A stretch of DNA of 64,000 nucleotides from Streptomyces sp. NBC_00690 (GTDB lineage: Bacteria > Actinomycetota > Actinomycetes > Streptomycetales > Streptomycetaceae): NCBI RefSeq assembly GCF_036226685.1, contig NZ_CP109009.1, positions 6,599,501 to 6,663,500 of the forward strand. Direction: 5' to 3'. This document shows, in pieces, positions 41,160 through 49,746 of the stretch. A program made the translations under genes and the position numbers. The notes under the pieces are model-generated. The model saw only the letters and a program-made list of their open reading frames with translations. It searched no databases and was not told where the DNA came from. Each line of letters starts with the position of its first letter. The stretch's first letter is position 1.

Positions 41160-41849
41160 TCAGAATCGCTCGAACCGGTATCCCATGCCCGGCTCGGTGA
41201 CGAAGTGGCGCGGATGCGAGGGGTCGGCCTCCAGCTTGCGCCGCAGCTGCGCCATGTAGACGCGCAGGTAGTTGGTCTCGGTCCCGTACGAAGGCCCCCA
41301 CACCTCCTGCAACAGCTGCTTCTGGCTGACCAGCCGGCCGGTGTTGCGCACCAGGACCTCCAGCAGATGCCACTCGGTCGGGGTCAGTCGGACATCGCGT
41401 CCGTCCCGGTGGACCTTCTTGGCCGCCAGGTCGACCGTGAACCCCTCGGTCTCCACGACCACCACGTCATCGTCCCCACCGCCGACCGGCTCCGCCCGCC
41501 GCACCGCCGCCCGCAGCCGTGCCAGTAGCTCGTCCATGCCGAAGGGCTTGGTCACATAGTCGTCGGCGCCCGCGTCGAGCGCCTCGACCTTCTCGTCCGA
41601 GGTCTGCCGGGCGGAGAGCACCAGGATCGGTACGCGCGTCCACCCCCGCAGGCCGCGGATCACCTCGACACCGTCCATGTCGGGCAGGCCCAGGTCGAGC
41701 ACGACCACGTCCGGGTGGCGCGCGGCGGCCAGCTCCAGGGCGGTGGCACCGTCCGGTGCGGCATCCACCTCGTACTTGCGGGCCTTGAGGTTGATCACGA
41801 GCGCTCGAACGATCTGCGGCTCGTCGTCGACTACCAGCACCCTGGTCAT
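41160..41849 (-). CDS. kdpE: KdpE-type response regulator
   Basis: A 229-residue OmpR-family regulator. The receiver phosphoacceptor is Asp52 (VVVLDLGLPDMDG), with Asp8/Asp9 (LVVDDE), the Thr/Ser switch LVLSARQ and Lys in YVTKPF. The winged helix (about 130-229) ends YLRVYMAQLRRKLEADP and TEPGMGYRFERF, closely resembling KdpE. It is phosphorylated by the KdpD kinase encoded 113 bases upstream in the same direction. The start at ATG 41849 is supported by AGGCAGG. No kdpFABC pump genes are in the window. Confidence 0.88.
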   Translation of the reverse strand: MTRVLVVDDEPQIVRALVINLKARKYEVDAAPDGATALELAAARHPDVVVLDLGLPDMDGVEVIRGLRGWTRVPILVLSARQTSDEKVEALDAGADDYVTKPFGMDELLARLRAAVRRAEPVGGGDDDVVVVETEGFTVDLAAKKVHRDGRDVRLTPTEWHLLEVLVRNTGRLVSQKQLLQEVWGPSYGTETNYLRVYMAQLRRKLEADPSHPRHFVTEPGMGYRFERF

Positions 41850-41962
41850 GGCGGGCCTGCCTTTCTGCATCGTCGACTGAGCGACTGTCGTCCCGTCGGG
41901 GGCCGGGTGTCGTGCAGGCACGGCCCCGGCCGTTGCTTCCACCGTGCGTCCGCTCGGAGCGG

Positions 41963-44506
41963 TCATGAGGTGACCTGGGCGGGCAGGTCGCCGCTCACCG
42001 GTTCCAGCCCGGGTGCGGCCTTCACTGTGAGGACCATGGTCATGCCACCGCCGGGTGTGTCCTCCGCGGTCAGGGTGCCGCCCATCGCCTCGGTGAACCC
42101 CCGGGCGACGGCGAGGCCGAGACCCACCCCGGCGCCGCGCGGAGCGTCCCCGTACCGCTGGAACGGTTCGAAGATCCGCTCCTTCTCCTCGTCCGGAACC
42201 CCCGGGCCACGATCGGCCACCCGTACCTCCACCCTGTCGCCCAGTGCGCTCGCGGCCACCGTGACGGCCGTGTCGAGGGGGCTGTACTTGACCGCGTTCT
42301 CCACGATGTTGGCGACGGCACGCTCCAGGAGCCCCCGGTCGACGGCCACCATCGGCAGCGACTCCGGAATGTCCAGCTCTACGCTCTCCACCGGCACCGA
42401 CACCAAAGCCATCGGCACCACCTCGTCCAGATCGGTCACCCGGATCAGCGGGGTCACCGTGCCGGTCTGGAGCCGGGACATGTCCAGCAGATTGCCGACG
42501 AGGTGGTCCAACCGGTCGGCGCCGTCCTCGATACCGGCCAACAACTCCGCCTCGTCGTCGTCGGACCAGGCCACGTCGTCCGACCGCAGCGAGGTCACGG
42601 CCGCCTTGATGGCTGCCAGGGGGGTGCGCAGATCATGGCTGACCGCGGCGAGCAGCGCCGTGCGGATGCGGTTGCCCTCCGCGAGCGCCCGCGCCTCCTC
42701 CGCCTCGTCGACCAGCCGCTCCCGGTCGAGGACGACCGCGGCCTGGGCGGCGAAGGCGGCCAGGACCCGACGGTCCTCGGCGGGCAGCACCCGGCCCGAG
42801 AGCGCGAGTGCCATGTGGTCGCCCACCGGCATGTCCACATCGGCGTCCTCCGGGCGCACGACACAGCGGGGCCCCACACTGCCGGCGATCGTCCATGGAT
42901 CGATGTCCCCTGCACGCTCCAGCAGCGCGACCGACTCCATGCCGAACGTCTCCCTGACCCGTTGGAGCAGGGCGTCCAAGGTGGTCTCGCCGCGCAGCAC
43001 GCTGCCGGCGAGGAAGGAGAGGATCTCCGATTCGGCGCGCAGCCTGGCCGCCTGATGGGTGCGGCGGGCCGCCAGATCGACCACCGAAGCCACCGCGACC
43101 GCCACCGCGAAGAAGATCACGATGGCCACGATGTTCTTGGGGTCGTAGACGGTCAGGGTGCGCACCGGGGGAGTGAAGTAAAAGTTCAGCAACAGGGAAC
43201 CCACCGCAGCGGAGGCGAGGGCGGGCAACAGACCGCCGAGAAGCGCCGAGAGCACGGTCAGGAAAAGGAAGAGCAGCACGTCGTTGGCGAGCCCCAGCGA
43301 GTCGCCCAGGGCCGTGAGCAGCAGTGACAACAGGATCGGGGCGACCACTCCCACCAGCCAGCCCGCGATGATTCTGGTACGGCCCAGCCGTGCCCCACGG
43401 GCCACCGGCAATCCGCGCCCCTTGCCCGCCTCGTCATGGGTGACGATGTGGACGTCGAGGTCGGGCCCCGAGTCGCGGGCGACGGTGGCGCCGACGCCCG
43501 GGCCGAAGATGTACTGCCATGCCTTGCGGCGGCTGGACCCGAGGACGATCTGGGTGCCGTTGACGCCCCGGGCGAACTCCAGCAGGGAGACCGGAATGTC
43601 GTCGCCTATGACGTGGTGGAACGTTCCGCCGAGGTCTTCGACCAGGGTCCGCTGCACCGCCAGTTCCTTGGGCGATGCCGAGGTCAGACCGTCACTGCGG
43701 GCGATGTAGACCGCCAGGATCTCGCTGCCCGAGCCCTTGGCCGCCATCCGGGCCGCCCGACGGATCAGGGTGCGACCCTCCGGCCCGCCGGTGAGCCCCA
43801 CCACGATGCGCTCCCGGGCCTGCCAGGTGGAGCGGATGTTGTGTTCGCCGCGGTACTGCTGGAGGTACTCGTCGACCCGGTCCGCCACCCAGAGGAGGGC
43901 CAGCTCCCGCAGGGCCGTCAGATTGCCGGGGCGGAAGTAGTTGGACAGGGCCGCATCGACCTTGTCCGAGGTGTAGATGTTGCCGTGCGCCATCCGCCGC
44001 CTGAGCGCCTGGGGCGTCATGTCCACCAGCTCGATCTGCTCCGCCCGGCGCACCACCTCGTCGGGCACGGTCTCCCGCTGGCGCACCCCGGTTATCGACT
44101 CGACGACATCGCCGAGCGACTCGAAGTGCTGGATGTTCACCGTCGTGATGACATCGATGCCCGCGACCAGCAGCTCCTGGACGTCCTGCCAGCGCTTGGC
44201 GTGACGGGATCCGGGCACATTGGTGTGCGCCAACTCGTCCACCAGGGCCACCGCCGGCGACCGCTCCAGTACGGCGTCGACGTCCATCTCGGTGAAGACG
44301 GATCCCCGGTACTCGATCTGCCGGCGCTGGACCTGCTCCAGCCCGTGCAGCATGACCTCGGTACGGGGGCGGTCGTGGTGCTCCACGAAGGCCACCACGC
44401 AGTCCGTGCCGCGCTCGACCCGGCGATGGGCCTCGGACAGCATGGCGTAGGTCTTGCCGACGCCGGGTGCCGCGCCGAGATAGATCCTGAGCTTGCCGCG
44501 TGCCAT
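41963..44506 (-). CDS. kdpD: KdpD-type osmosensitive K+ sensor histidine kinase
   Basis: An 847-residue kinase with the full KdpD layout. The N-terminal KdpD domain begins KLRIYLGAAPGVGKTYAML (Walker-like site 10-19) and has LVDELAHTNVPGSRH. A universal-stress-like domain follows (RIVVGLTGGPEGRTLIRRAAR), then four closely spaced membrane helices (about 390-490), a GAF-like segment, HisKA with SHDLRTPLAAIKAAV, and HATPase_c ending GVGLGLAVARGFTEAMGG. It senses K+ limitation or turgor. The nearby KimA-like permease and TrkA genes give a potassium context, but its usual kdpFABC targets are not present here. Confidence 0.92.
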   Translation of the reverse strand: MARGKLRIYLGAAPGVGKTYAMLSEAHRRVERGTDCVVAFVEHHDRPRTEVMLHGLEQVQRRQIEYRGSVFTEMDVDAVLERSPAVALVDELAHTNVPGSRHAKRWQDVQELLVAGIDVITTVNIQHFESLGDVVESITGVRQRETVPDEVVRRAEQIELVDMTPQALRRRMAHGNIYTSDKVDAALSNYFRPGNLTALRELALLWVADRVDEYLQQYRGEHNIRSTWQARERIVVGLTGGPEGRTLIRRAARMAAKGSGSEILAVYIARSDGLTSASPKELAVQRTLVEDLGGTFHHVIGDDIPVSLLEFARGVNGTQIVLGSSRRKAWQYIFGPGVGATVARDSGPDLDVHIVTHDEAGKGRGLPVARGARLGRTRIIAGWLVGVVAPILLSLLLTALGDSLGLANDVLLFLFLTVLSALLGGLLPALASAAVGSLLLNFYFTPPVRTLTVYDPKNIVAIVIFFAVAVAVASVVDLAARRTHQAARLRAESEILSFLAGSVLRGETTLDALLQRVRETFGMESVALLERAGDIDPWTIAGSVGPRCVVRPEDADVDMPVGDHMALALSGRVLPAEDRRVLAAFAAQAAVVLDRERLVDEAEEARALAEGNRIRTALLAAVSHDLRTPLAAIKAAVTSLRSDDVAWSDDDEAELLAGIEDGADRLDHLVGNLLDMSRLQTGTVTPLIRVTDLDEVVPMALVSVPVESVELDIPESLPMVAVDRGLLERAVANIVENAVKYSPLDTAVTVAASALGDRVEVRVADRGPGVPDEEKERIFEPFQRYGDAPRGAGVGLGLAVARGFTEAMGGTLTAEDTPGGGMTMVLTVKAAPGLEPVSGDLPAQVTS

Positions 44507-44693
44507 GGCCTCATTGTCTTTCAGAAACAGCTGGGTGCGCTGTCATGACCATACGGCGGTGGAATCGGGCATTTCGGGCCAGGGGGGTGCCTGAGCGGCG
44601 GATTTGACGTGATTCTGATGCGGTGGGGACGCTTCGCCGCATCCGGTGGTCGACGGTTCGTGCGAATCCCATGCGTGCCCCCGTCACACCAGG

Positions 44694-45425
44694 TCAGCCC
44701 TCGGTGATCTCGCCGTCACTGAGTTCGATCACTCGGTCCGCCAACCCCAACAACTGCGCGTCATGGGTGGCCACCAGGGCGGTCAAACCCTCGCCCCGCA
44801 CCACCGCCCGCAGCAGTTCCATCACGGCGAGCCCCGTGTCCGCGTCCAACTGGCCGGTCGGCTCGTCGGCGATCAGCAGGGCGGGCCGATTGGCCAGCGC
44901 GCGGGCGATGGCCACGCGCTGCTGCTGCCCGCCGGAGAGTTCCCCGGGGCGTTGGGCGGCGTGGTCCGCGAGGCCCACCAGCGAGAGCAACAGCTGAACC
45001 CGGTCCTCCCGCTCGCGCTGGCGCGTCTTGCGCATCCGCATCGGCACGCCCACGTTCTCGGCGGCCGACAGGATCGGGATCAGTCCGAACGCCTGGAACA
45101 CGAACCCGATGCGATCACGACGCAGCTCCAGAAGCTGCTTCTCGCCCAGTCCCGCCAGTTCGATCCCGTCAACGACGATGCGTCCCTCGTCGGGGGAGTC
45201 GAGGCCGCCGACCAGATTGAGCAGGGTCGTCTTGCCCGAACCCGATCTGCCCTTGAGCGCCACCAACTCCCCTCGACCTATCTCGAAGGAGACACCCCGC
45301 AGCGCGTGGACGGCCGCGGCGCCGGATCCGTACGAACGGTGCAGGCCCTCCACCCGCACCATCGGACCCTGTGCCGATTCGTCGGCCAGTGCCGTGCTGC
45401 CGCGGGCTCCTGTGCTCTCGGTCAT
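44694..45425 (-). CDS. ABC transporter ATP-binding protein (LolD/MacB type)
   Basis: A 243-residue ATPase. RGELVALKGRSGSGKTTLLNLVGG is the Walker A region, followed by IGFVFQAFGLIPILSAAENV (Q-loop), ELSGGQQQRVAIARAL (signature) and ALLIADEPTGQLD (Walker B); the H-loop is LVATHDAQLL. It belongs to the group that drives FtsX-type permeases, yet no permease is adjacent. It could join the permeases at 33.1-39.5 kb or one elsewhere. The start is ATG 45425; the frame extends to 45518 without similarity. A 15-bp terminator separates it from DUF3710. Confidence 0.88.
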   Translation of the reverse strand: MTESTGARGSTALADESAQGPMVRVEGLHRSYGSGAAAVHALRGVSFEIGRGELVALKGRSGSGKTTLLNLVGGLDSPDEGRIVVDGIELAGLGEKQLLELRRDRIGFVFQAFGLIPILSAAENVGVPMRMRKTRQREREDRVQLLLSLVGLADHAAQRPGELSGGQQQRVAIARALANRPALLIADEPTGQLDADTGLAVMELLRAVVRGEGLTALVATHDAQLLGLADRVIELSDGEITEG

Positions 45426-45482
45426 GAAGCGCGCCCTTCGTACGGGAGTTCCGGTTCGATCTCGGAACAGTACGAGAAAATG

Positions 45483-45521
45483 CCGGTGGGTCGCACTCCC
45501 CAGGGAAGTGCGACCCACCGG
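45483..45521. terminator. 15-bp perfect stem terminator after DUF3710 gene
   Basis: Arms 45483-45497 (CCGGTGGGTCGCACT) and 45507-45521 are perfectly complementary with a 9-base loop. It lies 22 bases past the DUF3710 stop on the minus strand. Confidence 0.85.
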
Positions 45522-45542
45522 TCCGAGCTGTTCAGGAGCGCG

Positions 45543-46334
45543 TCAGCGCACCTCGGTGATCTCCGGGCCGCGCTGGAGCTGCCCCATGCCACCGGAGAAG
45601 CGCGAGCCCTCCTGCTCCTCCTGCTGGACACCCTCGGGCACCATCTGTGCGTCGTCGGGCAGCTTCAAGACGATCGGGTCGCGCGGCGCCATGGGACCTT
45701 CGCCGCGGACGACGACCGTGTCCTTGAAGATCTGCTCCAGCAGACCGGCCGCCTCCGGCTGTACGGCGCCCTGGCCGGAGATCACACCCCGCAGGAACCA
45801 CCGCGGACCGTCGACCCCGATGAAGCGCACCAACTGCACCCCACCGGTGCCGTCGGGCAGCTGCACGGGCACCTGGGCCCGCAGCTCCCAGCCCAGCGGA
45901 CCTTCGACCTCGTCGATGATGCCGCCCTGCTGGGTGATGCCGGAGGCGATCTCCTCGCGGACCTCGCCCCAGATGCCTTCCTTCTTCGGCGCTGCGAACG
46001 CCTGGAGCTGTACGGCGCTGTCGCGCAGCACGACCGTCGCTGCGACGATCGCATCGCCGGCGACCTCGACCCGCAGTTCCATGCCCTCGACCCCGGGCAC
46101 GAACAGCCCACCGAGATCGACACGGCCCTCATCGGCCTTGGAGACCTCGGAGAGGTCCCAGGGGCCGTCCGGCCGTGGCGCGGGCGGCAGGTTCACCCGG
46201 CGGCCCTTGCCCGGGGCGTCCTCAGTGCCATCAGCATCGTCAGCGTTCTCCGAGTCGAGCTCGGCGACCTGCTCGGCCTCGGCCGCTGCGTCCGCGTCCC
46301 CCGCGGAACCACTCTTCTTGCGACGTCCGAACAC
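45543..46334 (-). CDS. DUF3710 family protein
   Basis: A 263-residue actinobacterial protein. It opens with a basic patch (FGRRKKSG), followed by an acidic Ala/Glu/Asp-rich linker (18-60). The conserved domain contains GPWDLSEV, VDLGGLFVPGVEGMELRVEV, QLQAFAAPK and WFLRGVISGQGA. Function unknown; it corresponds to Rv2696c. The start is GTG 46334, with GGAAGGA seven bases upstream lying inside the end of dut. The dut stop is one base away, so the two are translationally coupled. Confidence 0.85.
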   Translation of the reverse strand: MFGRRKKSGSAGDADAAAEAEQVAELDSENADDADGTEDAPGKGRRVNLPPAPRPDGPWDLSEVSKADEGRVDLGGLFVPGVEGMELRVEVAGDAIVAATVVLRDSAVQLQAFAAPKKEGIWGEVREEIASGITQQGGIIDEVEGPLGWELRAQVPVQLPDGTGGVQLVRFIGVDGPRWFLRGVISGQGAVQPEAAGLLEQIFKDTVVVRGEGPMAPRDPIVLKLPDDAQMVPEGVQQEEQEGSRFSGGMGQLQRGPEITEVR

Positions 46335-46335
46335 G

Positions 46336-46866
46336 TCACTGTCCTTCCCGGTCGGATACGACGGAAGCGTATCGATTCCCACCCGTTGAGCCGTCCACAG
46401 CGGCATGACCGCCGGTGGACCCGAAGCCCCCCTCGGCCCGTGCCGAGCCGGGAAGCTCCGCCACCTCGTGGAAGCGCACCTTCTCGACCTGCTGGACAAC
46501 CAGTTGGGCAATCCGGTCAAATCGCTCGAACCGCACCGTCTCGTGCGGGTCGAGATTGACCACGATCACCTTGATCTCCCCACGGTACCCGGCATCAATC
46601 GTCCCCGGGGCATTCACGAGTGCTACGCCGCAGCGGGCCGCCAGTCCGGAGCGCGGATGGACGAAGGCGGCGTACCCGTCGGGAAGCGCGATGGCGACCC
46701 CGGTCGGCAGCACAACGCGCTCACCGGGAGCGAGCTCGGCGCTCTCACAGGTGACGAGATCCGCACCCGCGTCCCCGGGGTGCGCGTACGAGGGCAGCGG
46801 CACCTCCGGGTCCACTCGACGGATCAGCAGGTCCACGGGGCTGTTGTGGTCGGACGTGCGGGACAT
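46336..46866 (-). CDS. dut: dUTP diphosphatase
   Basis: A 176-residue trimeric dUTPase. The five motifs are in order: HPGDAGADL, PRSGLAARCG, NAPGTIDAGYRGEIKV (catalytic Asp and uracil-binding Tyr), RIAQLVVQ and the C-terminal P-loop-like GGFGSTGGH. It hydrolyses dUTP to dUMP and PPi, keeping uracil out of DNA. It matches Rv2697c dut in context. Its start abuts the stop of the thioesterase gene. The C-terminal 20 residues beyond motif 5 are a Streptomyces-type extension. Confidence 0.95.
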   Translation of the reverse strand: MSRTSDHNSPVDLLIRRVDPEVPLPSYAHPGDAGADLVTCESAELAPGERVVLPTGVAIALPDGYAAFVHPRSGLAARCGVALVNAPGTIDAGYRGEIKVIVVNLDPHETVRFERFDRIAQLVVQQVEKVRFHEVAELPGSARAEGGFGSTGGHAAVDGSTGGNRYASVVSDREGQ

Positions 46867-47474
46867 CAGGGATTCACCTCGAAAGCGCGTACGCGTCGGA
46901 TCTGGTCGGGGTCGGACATGGCGGCCTGGATCTCCGCCGACCGGCCGTTGTCGATGAAGTGGTCGACCTTGACCTCGATGAAGAGGGCCTTGGCGCGTAC
47001 GGCGACGGGTCCGTCCGGGCCGCCGATACGGCCCACGGCACTGGAGTAGATCTTCCGACCGGCGACCGCTGTGACCTCCGCCTGGAGGAAGAGTTGGGTG
47101 TCCACCGGCACGGGCCGCACAAAGTCCGTCTCCAGCCGACCGGTGACGGCGATCGTCCGCAACAGCCAGTTCAGCGACCCGAGCGTCTCGTCCAGTGCGG
47201 ATGTCAGGACCCCGCCGTGTGCCAGTCCCGGTGCCCCTTGGTGCGCCGGCCGTACGGTGAACTCGGCGGTGATGCTCACACCGTCACCCGCCCGCGCTTG
47301 CAGATGCAGACCGTGCGGCTGGGCCTCTCCACAACCGAAGCAGTGGTCGTAGTGCGAGCCGAGCAGCTCACCGGGGGCGGGGGCGTCGGGGTGCCGCACC
47401 GGAGGTATGGCGTCGGCCGGGGGGACCATGGCCGGATGGCTGGGACTCGACCCCCGGGAATTCTCAGTGCTCAC
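46866..47474 (-). CDS. PaaI-type hotdog-fold thioesterase
   Basis: A protein of about 202 residues with a hotdog domain. HYDHCFGCGEAQPHGL is the N-terminal conserved segment, then GAPGLAHGGVLTSALDETLGSLNWLL (the central helix with the catalytic Asp/Glu) and RPVPVDTQLFLQAEVTAVAGRKIYSSA. It likely hydrolyses acyl-CoA thioesters. The probable start is GTG 47474. It is divergent from the DUF3093 gene with about 58 bases between them, and its stop overlaps the dut start by one base. Confidence 0.82.
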   Translation of the reverse strand: MSTENSRGSSPSHPAMVPPADAIPPVRHPDAPAPGELLGSHYDHCFGCGEAQPHGLHLQARAGDGVSITAEFTVRPAHQGAPGLAHGGVLTSALDETLGSLNWLLRTIAVTGRLETDFVRPVPVDTQLFLQAEVTAVAGRKIYSSAVGRIGGPDGPVAVRAKALFIEVKVDHFIDNGRSAEIQAAMSDPDQIRRVRAFEVNP

Positions 47475-47532
47475 AGGCGCAGACCTTACCCGCGTGGCCG
47501 GCCCGCAGCCGCACCGTGCCAAGCTAGTCGGC

Positions 47533-47997
47533 ATGCAGCCCTCCGCCCCTGGCGCCACGGCCGTGCGCTACGAAGAACGTCTGACCGCTCCGCCCACCTG
47601 GTGGGCCCTGACCCTGCTGGCCGGCATCTCGGGCGGTCTGGTCACACTCCCCCTCGGTGTCCTTCCCATGCTCGGCGGTCTGGCCGGCGGTGCACTGCTG
47701 ACCGCGGTCCTGGTGAGCTCCTACGGATCCGCTCGGATCCGGGTGGTCACCGGGTCGCTGATCGTGGGGGACGCCCGCATTCCGCTGAGTGCGCTGGGGG
47801 AGCCGGAAGTCCTGGACGCCCAGGAAGCGGTCGCCTGGCGCTCCTACAAGGCGGATCCGCGGGCCTTCATGCTGCTGCGCAGCTACATCCCCACGGCCCT
47901 GCGGATCGAGATCACCGATCCGGCCGACCCGACGCCGTACGTCTATCTCTCGACCCGTGATCCACAGGGGCTGGCCGACGCCCTTCGCGGCGCCTGA
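47533..47997 (+). CDS. DUF3093 membrane protein
   Basis: A 154-residue protein with two adjacent hydrophobic segments (WWALTLLAGISGGLVTLPLGVL and LGGLAGGALLTAVLVSS). A soluble beta-rich C-terminal part follows (RIRVVTGSLIVGDARIPLSALGEPEVLD and YVYLSTRDPQGLADAL), the DUF3093 pattern. It corresponds to Rv2698. Function unknown; it probably sits in the cytoplasmic membrane with the C-terminus in the cytosol. The ATG at 47533 is preferred over upstream in-frame starts, which would overlap the divergent thioesterase. Confidence 0.85.
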   Translation: MQPSAPGATAVRYEERLTAPPTWWALTLLAGISGGLVTLPLGVLPMLGGLAGGALLTAVLVSSYGSARIRVVTGSLIVGDARIPLSALGEPEVLDAQEAVAWRSYKADPRAFMLLRSYIPTALRIEITDPADPTPYVYLSTRDPQGLADALRGA

Positions 47998-48004
47998 CCG
48001 AACC

Positions 48005-48033
48005 GGTCCGGGCCGCTCTCGGGGCCGCGGACC
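48005..48033. terminator. Hairpin between converging DUF3093 and 48098 genes
   Basis: GGTCCG (48005-48010) pairs with CGGACC (48028-48033), and inner GGCC pairs with GGCC beside one bulged base. It lies just after the DUF3093 stop. Confidence 0.5.
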
Positions 48034-48097
48034 GCCCGGTCGTGCCGGGCGTCGATCTCGATGCCGGCTCCTTGCCCTCGCCGTCCGGCGGAGTGGC

Positions 48098-49042
48098 TCA
48101 GCCCTCCAACTCGTAGGGCTTCTTCAGGTGTTCCAGGGGCTGCGCGGGCTGCTCCAGCGGCGGTAGCGACGGCAGTGCGTCCCACGGGACCTGCCGCGTA
48201 CGGAGATCCTTGCGGATCCGGTCCGCGAGGTGCCGGGTGTCCCGGCGGTTCATCACGGCACCGACCGCCGCGCCCACCATGAACGGAATCAGGTTGGGGA
48301 GGTTGCGGATCATCCGCTTCATGATCTGTTGGCGCAGCTCGCGTTTGAGCCCGCCGCTCATGGCGGCGTTCTTGTACGTCGACGGTTTGGTCACGTCGAC
48401 GCCGCGCTCGTCCGACCAGGCGGCCAGATAGGCGCTGCTGCGTTCTTTGAGATTGCCCGGGGGCCTCAGGCCATAGACCTCGTGTAGTTCGGCGATCAGC
48501 TTGAGCTCGATCGCGGCAACGCCGGTGATCTCTGCCGCCAGCTCAGCGGGCATTGCGGGCGGTACGGGCAGCATCGCGGCAGCGCCCACACCCGCGCCCA
48601 CCGTCGCCGTGGCGTTGGACGCGCCCGCGACCAGCTTGTCAGCAAGCTGTTCGGGACCCAGTCCGGGGAATTGCCCTCGCAGGGTCGCGAGGTCACGCAC
48701 CGGCACGCGCGGTGCGTTCTCGATGATCCGGTCGGCGATGTAGCCCACGGCCGCCTTGGCGCCCTCGCTGCTTCTCCGCACGCCGTTGCGCACGGAGGCC
48801 AGCCGCCCCGGCCGACTCGACCCGTGGGGCCGGTCAGCCGTGTCGCGCGGGAGTGCTTCGAGCGAGGCTGAAGTGTCTCGCCCGCCTTCTCCCGCACCGT
48901 AGGGCAGGAGGGCGGACGAGTCCGTGTCGGAGGGCGTACTGCCCTCGTCCGGTCCCGTACCGCCCGGGTACGCCTCTGCGGGCGCCTCCGACGGCTTCTG
49001 ACGTCGGAAGCGTCGCTTCCTGGACGGTGTCTCGCCTGCCAC
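48098..49042 (-). CDS. Conserved actinobacterial protein with hydrophobic Gly/Ala core
   Basis: A 314-residue protein of unknown function. The N-terminal 80 residues are charged and disordered (RKRRFRRQ, then acidic Gly/Ser-rich). The rest contains AAVGYIADRIIENAPRVPVRDL, a Gly/Ala-rich hydrophobic run (VGAGVGAAAMLPVPPAMPAEL), KLIAELHEVYGLRPPG and a second hydrophobic piece LIPFMVGAAVGAVMNRRDTR. The two glycine-zipper-like stretches suggest membrane association, as in EcsC-like proteins. GTG 49042 is the likely start, with GAGG overlapping the DUF4193 stop upstream. Confidence 0.75.
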   Translation of the reverse strand: MAGETPSRKRRFRRQKPSEAPAEAYPGGTGPDEGSTPSDTDSSALLPYGAGEGGRDTSASLEALPRDTADRPHGSSRPGRLASVRNGVRRSSEGAKAAVGYIADRIIENAPRVPVRDLATLRGQFPGLGPEQLADKLVAGASNATATVGAGVGAAAMLPVPPAMPAELAAEITGVAAIELKLIAELHEVYGLRPPGNLKERSSAYLAAWSDERGVDVTKPSTYKNAAMSGGLKRELRQQIMKRMIRNLPNLIPFMVGAAVGAVMNRRDTRHLADRIRKDLRTRQVPWDALPSLPPLEQPAQPLEHLKKPYELEG

Positions 49043-49055
49043 AGCCGACCGGACC

Positions 49056-49352
49056 TCAGTCGCAGTCGCGGCAGATCGGCTGGCCGTTCTTCTCACGGGC
49101 CAGCTGACTGCGGTGGTGTACGAGGAAGCAGCTCATGCAGGTGAACTCATCGGCCTGCTTGGGCAGCACCCGGACGGCCAGTTCCTCATTGGAAAGGTCC
49201 GCGCCGGGCAGCTCCATGCCCTCTGCTGCTTCGAACTCGTCGACGTCGACCGTAGATGTCGACTTGTCGTTCCGTCGTGCCTTCAGCTCTTCAAGGCTGT
49301 CGGAATCGACGTCGTCATCGGTCTTACGTGGGGTGTCGTAATCCGTTGCCAT
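49056..49352 (-). CDS. DUF4193 zinc-ribbon-like protein
   Basis: A 98-residue acidic protein found across actinobacteria. It opens MATDYDTPRKTDDD and ends with two cysteine pairs, CMSCFLVHHRSQLA and CRDCD, likely one metal site. RVLPKQADEFTCMSCFLV is the conserved DUF4193 core. It corresponds to Rv2699c. A strong GAGGGGGAG Shine-Dalgarno fixes ATG 49352. It is probably highly expressed. Function unknown; an RNA-polymerase- or ribosome-associated role has not been shown to my knowledge. Confidence 0.9.
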   Translation of the reverse strand: MATDYDTPRKTDDDVDSDSLEELKARRNDKSTSTVDVDEFEAAEGMELPGADLSNEELAVRVLPKQADEFTCMSCFLVHHRSQLAREKNGQPICRDCD

Positions 49353-49626
49353 GTCGCTCTCCCCCTCTGGGTGATTTCGGTGTCTCCAGCGCACGTAACG
49401 CGTGAGAGGCCGGACTTGTGCCCGACCTGAGGCGGAGATTTTGCCTCACATCAAGGTCTGTTACTCAATCGACACCCAACCGGATTCCCCGATGGTGATC
49501 AGGTTGGATGGCGAAGGGGACCGTACACGATCCAAATGTCGCAGCTCACGGGCGCCACCCCGTGTACTTCCCGTGATCTCGACCCCGGGAAACCCGGACT
49601 TTTCCCGGCTTTCTGGAGGGTCCCTT

Positions 49627-49667
49627 GATCACGGAGAGTAGATGGCCGGAAAGCCATCTCTGTGATC
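49627..49667. other. Two-tier hairpin in the DUF4193/cutS intergenic region
   Basis: AGATGGC (49640-49646) and GCCATCT (49653-49659) pair around CGGAAA, and the flanking GATCAC (49627-49632) and GTGATC (49662-49667) pair outside an internal loop. The whole gap 49353-49746 has no gene. The hairpin could end the cutS transcript (stop at 49747) or be a regulatory structure. Confidence 0.45.
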
Positions 49668-49746
49668 GATCCCACATGTGCAAGCCGGGAACGGGTCCTG
49701 AAAATTCCGCGTAAAGCGAACGAAGTCGTGCGACGCGAAACACGGT

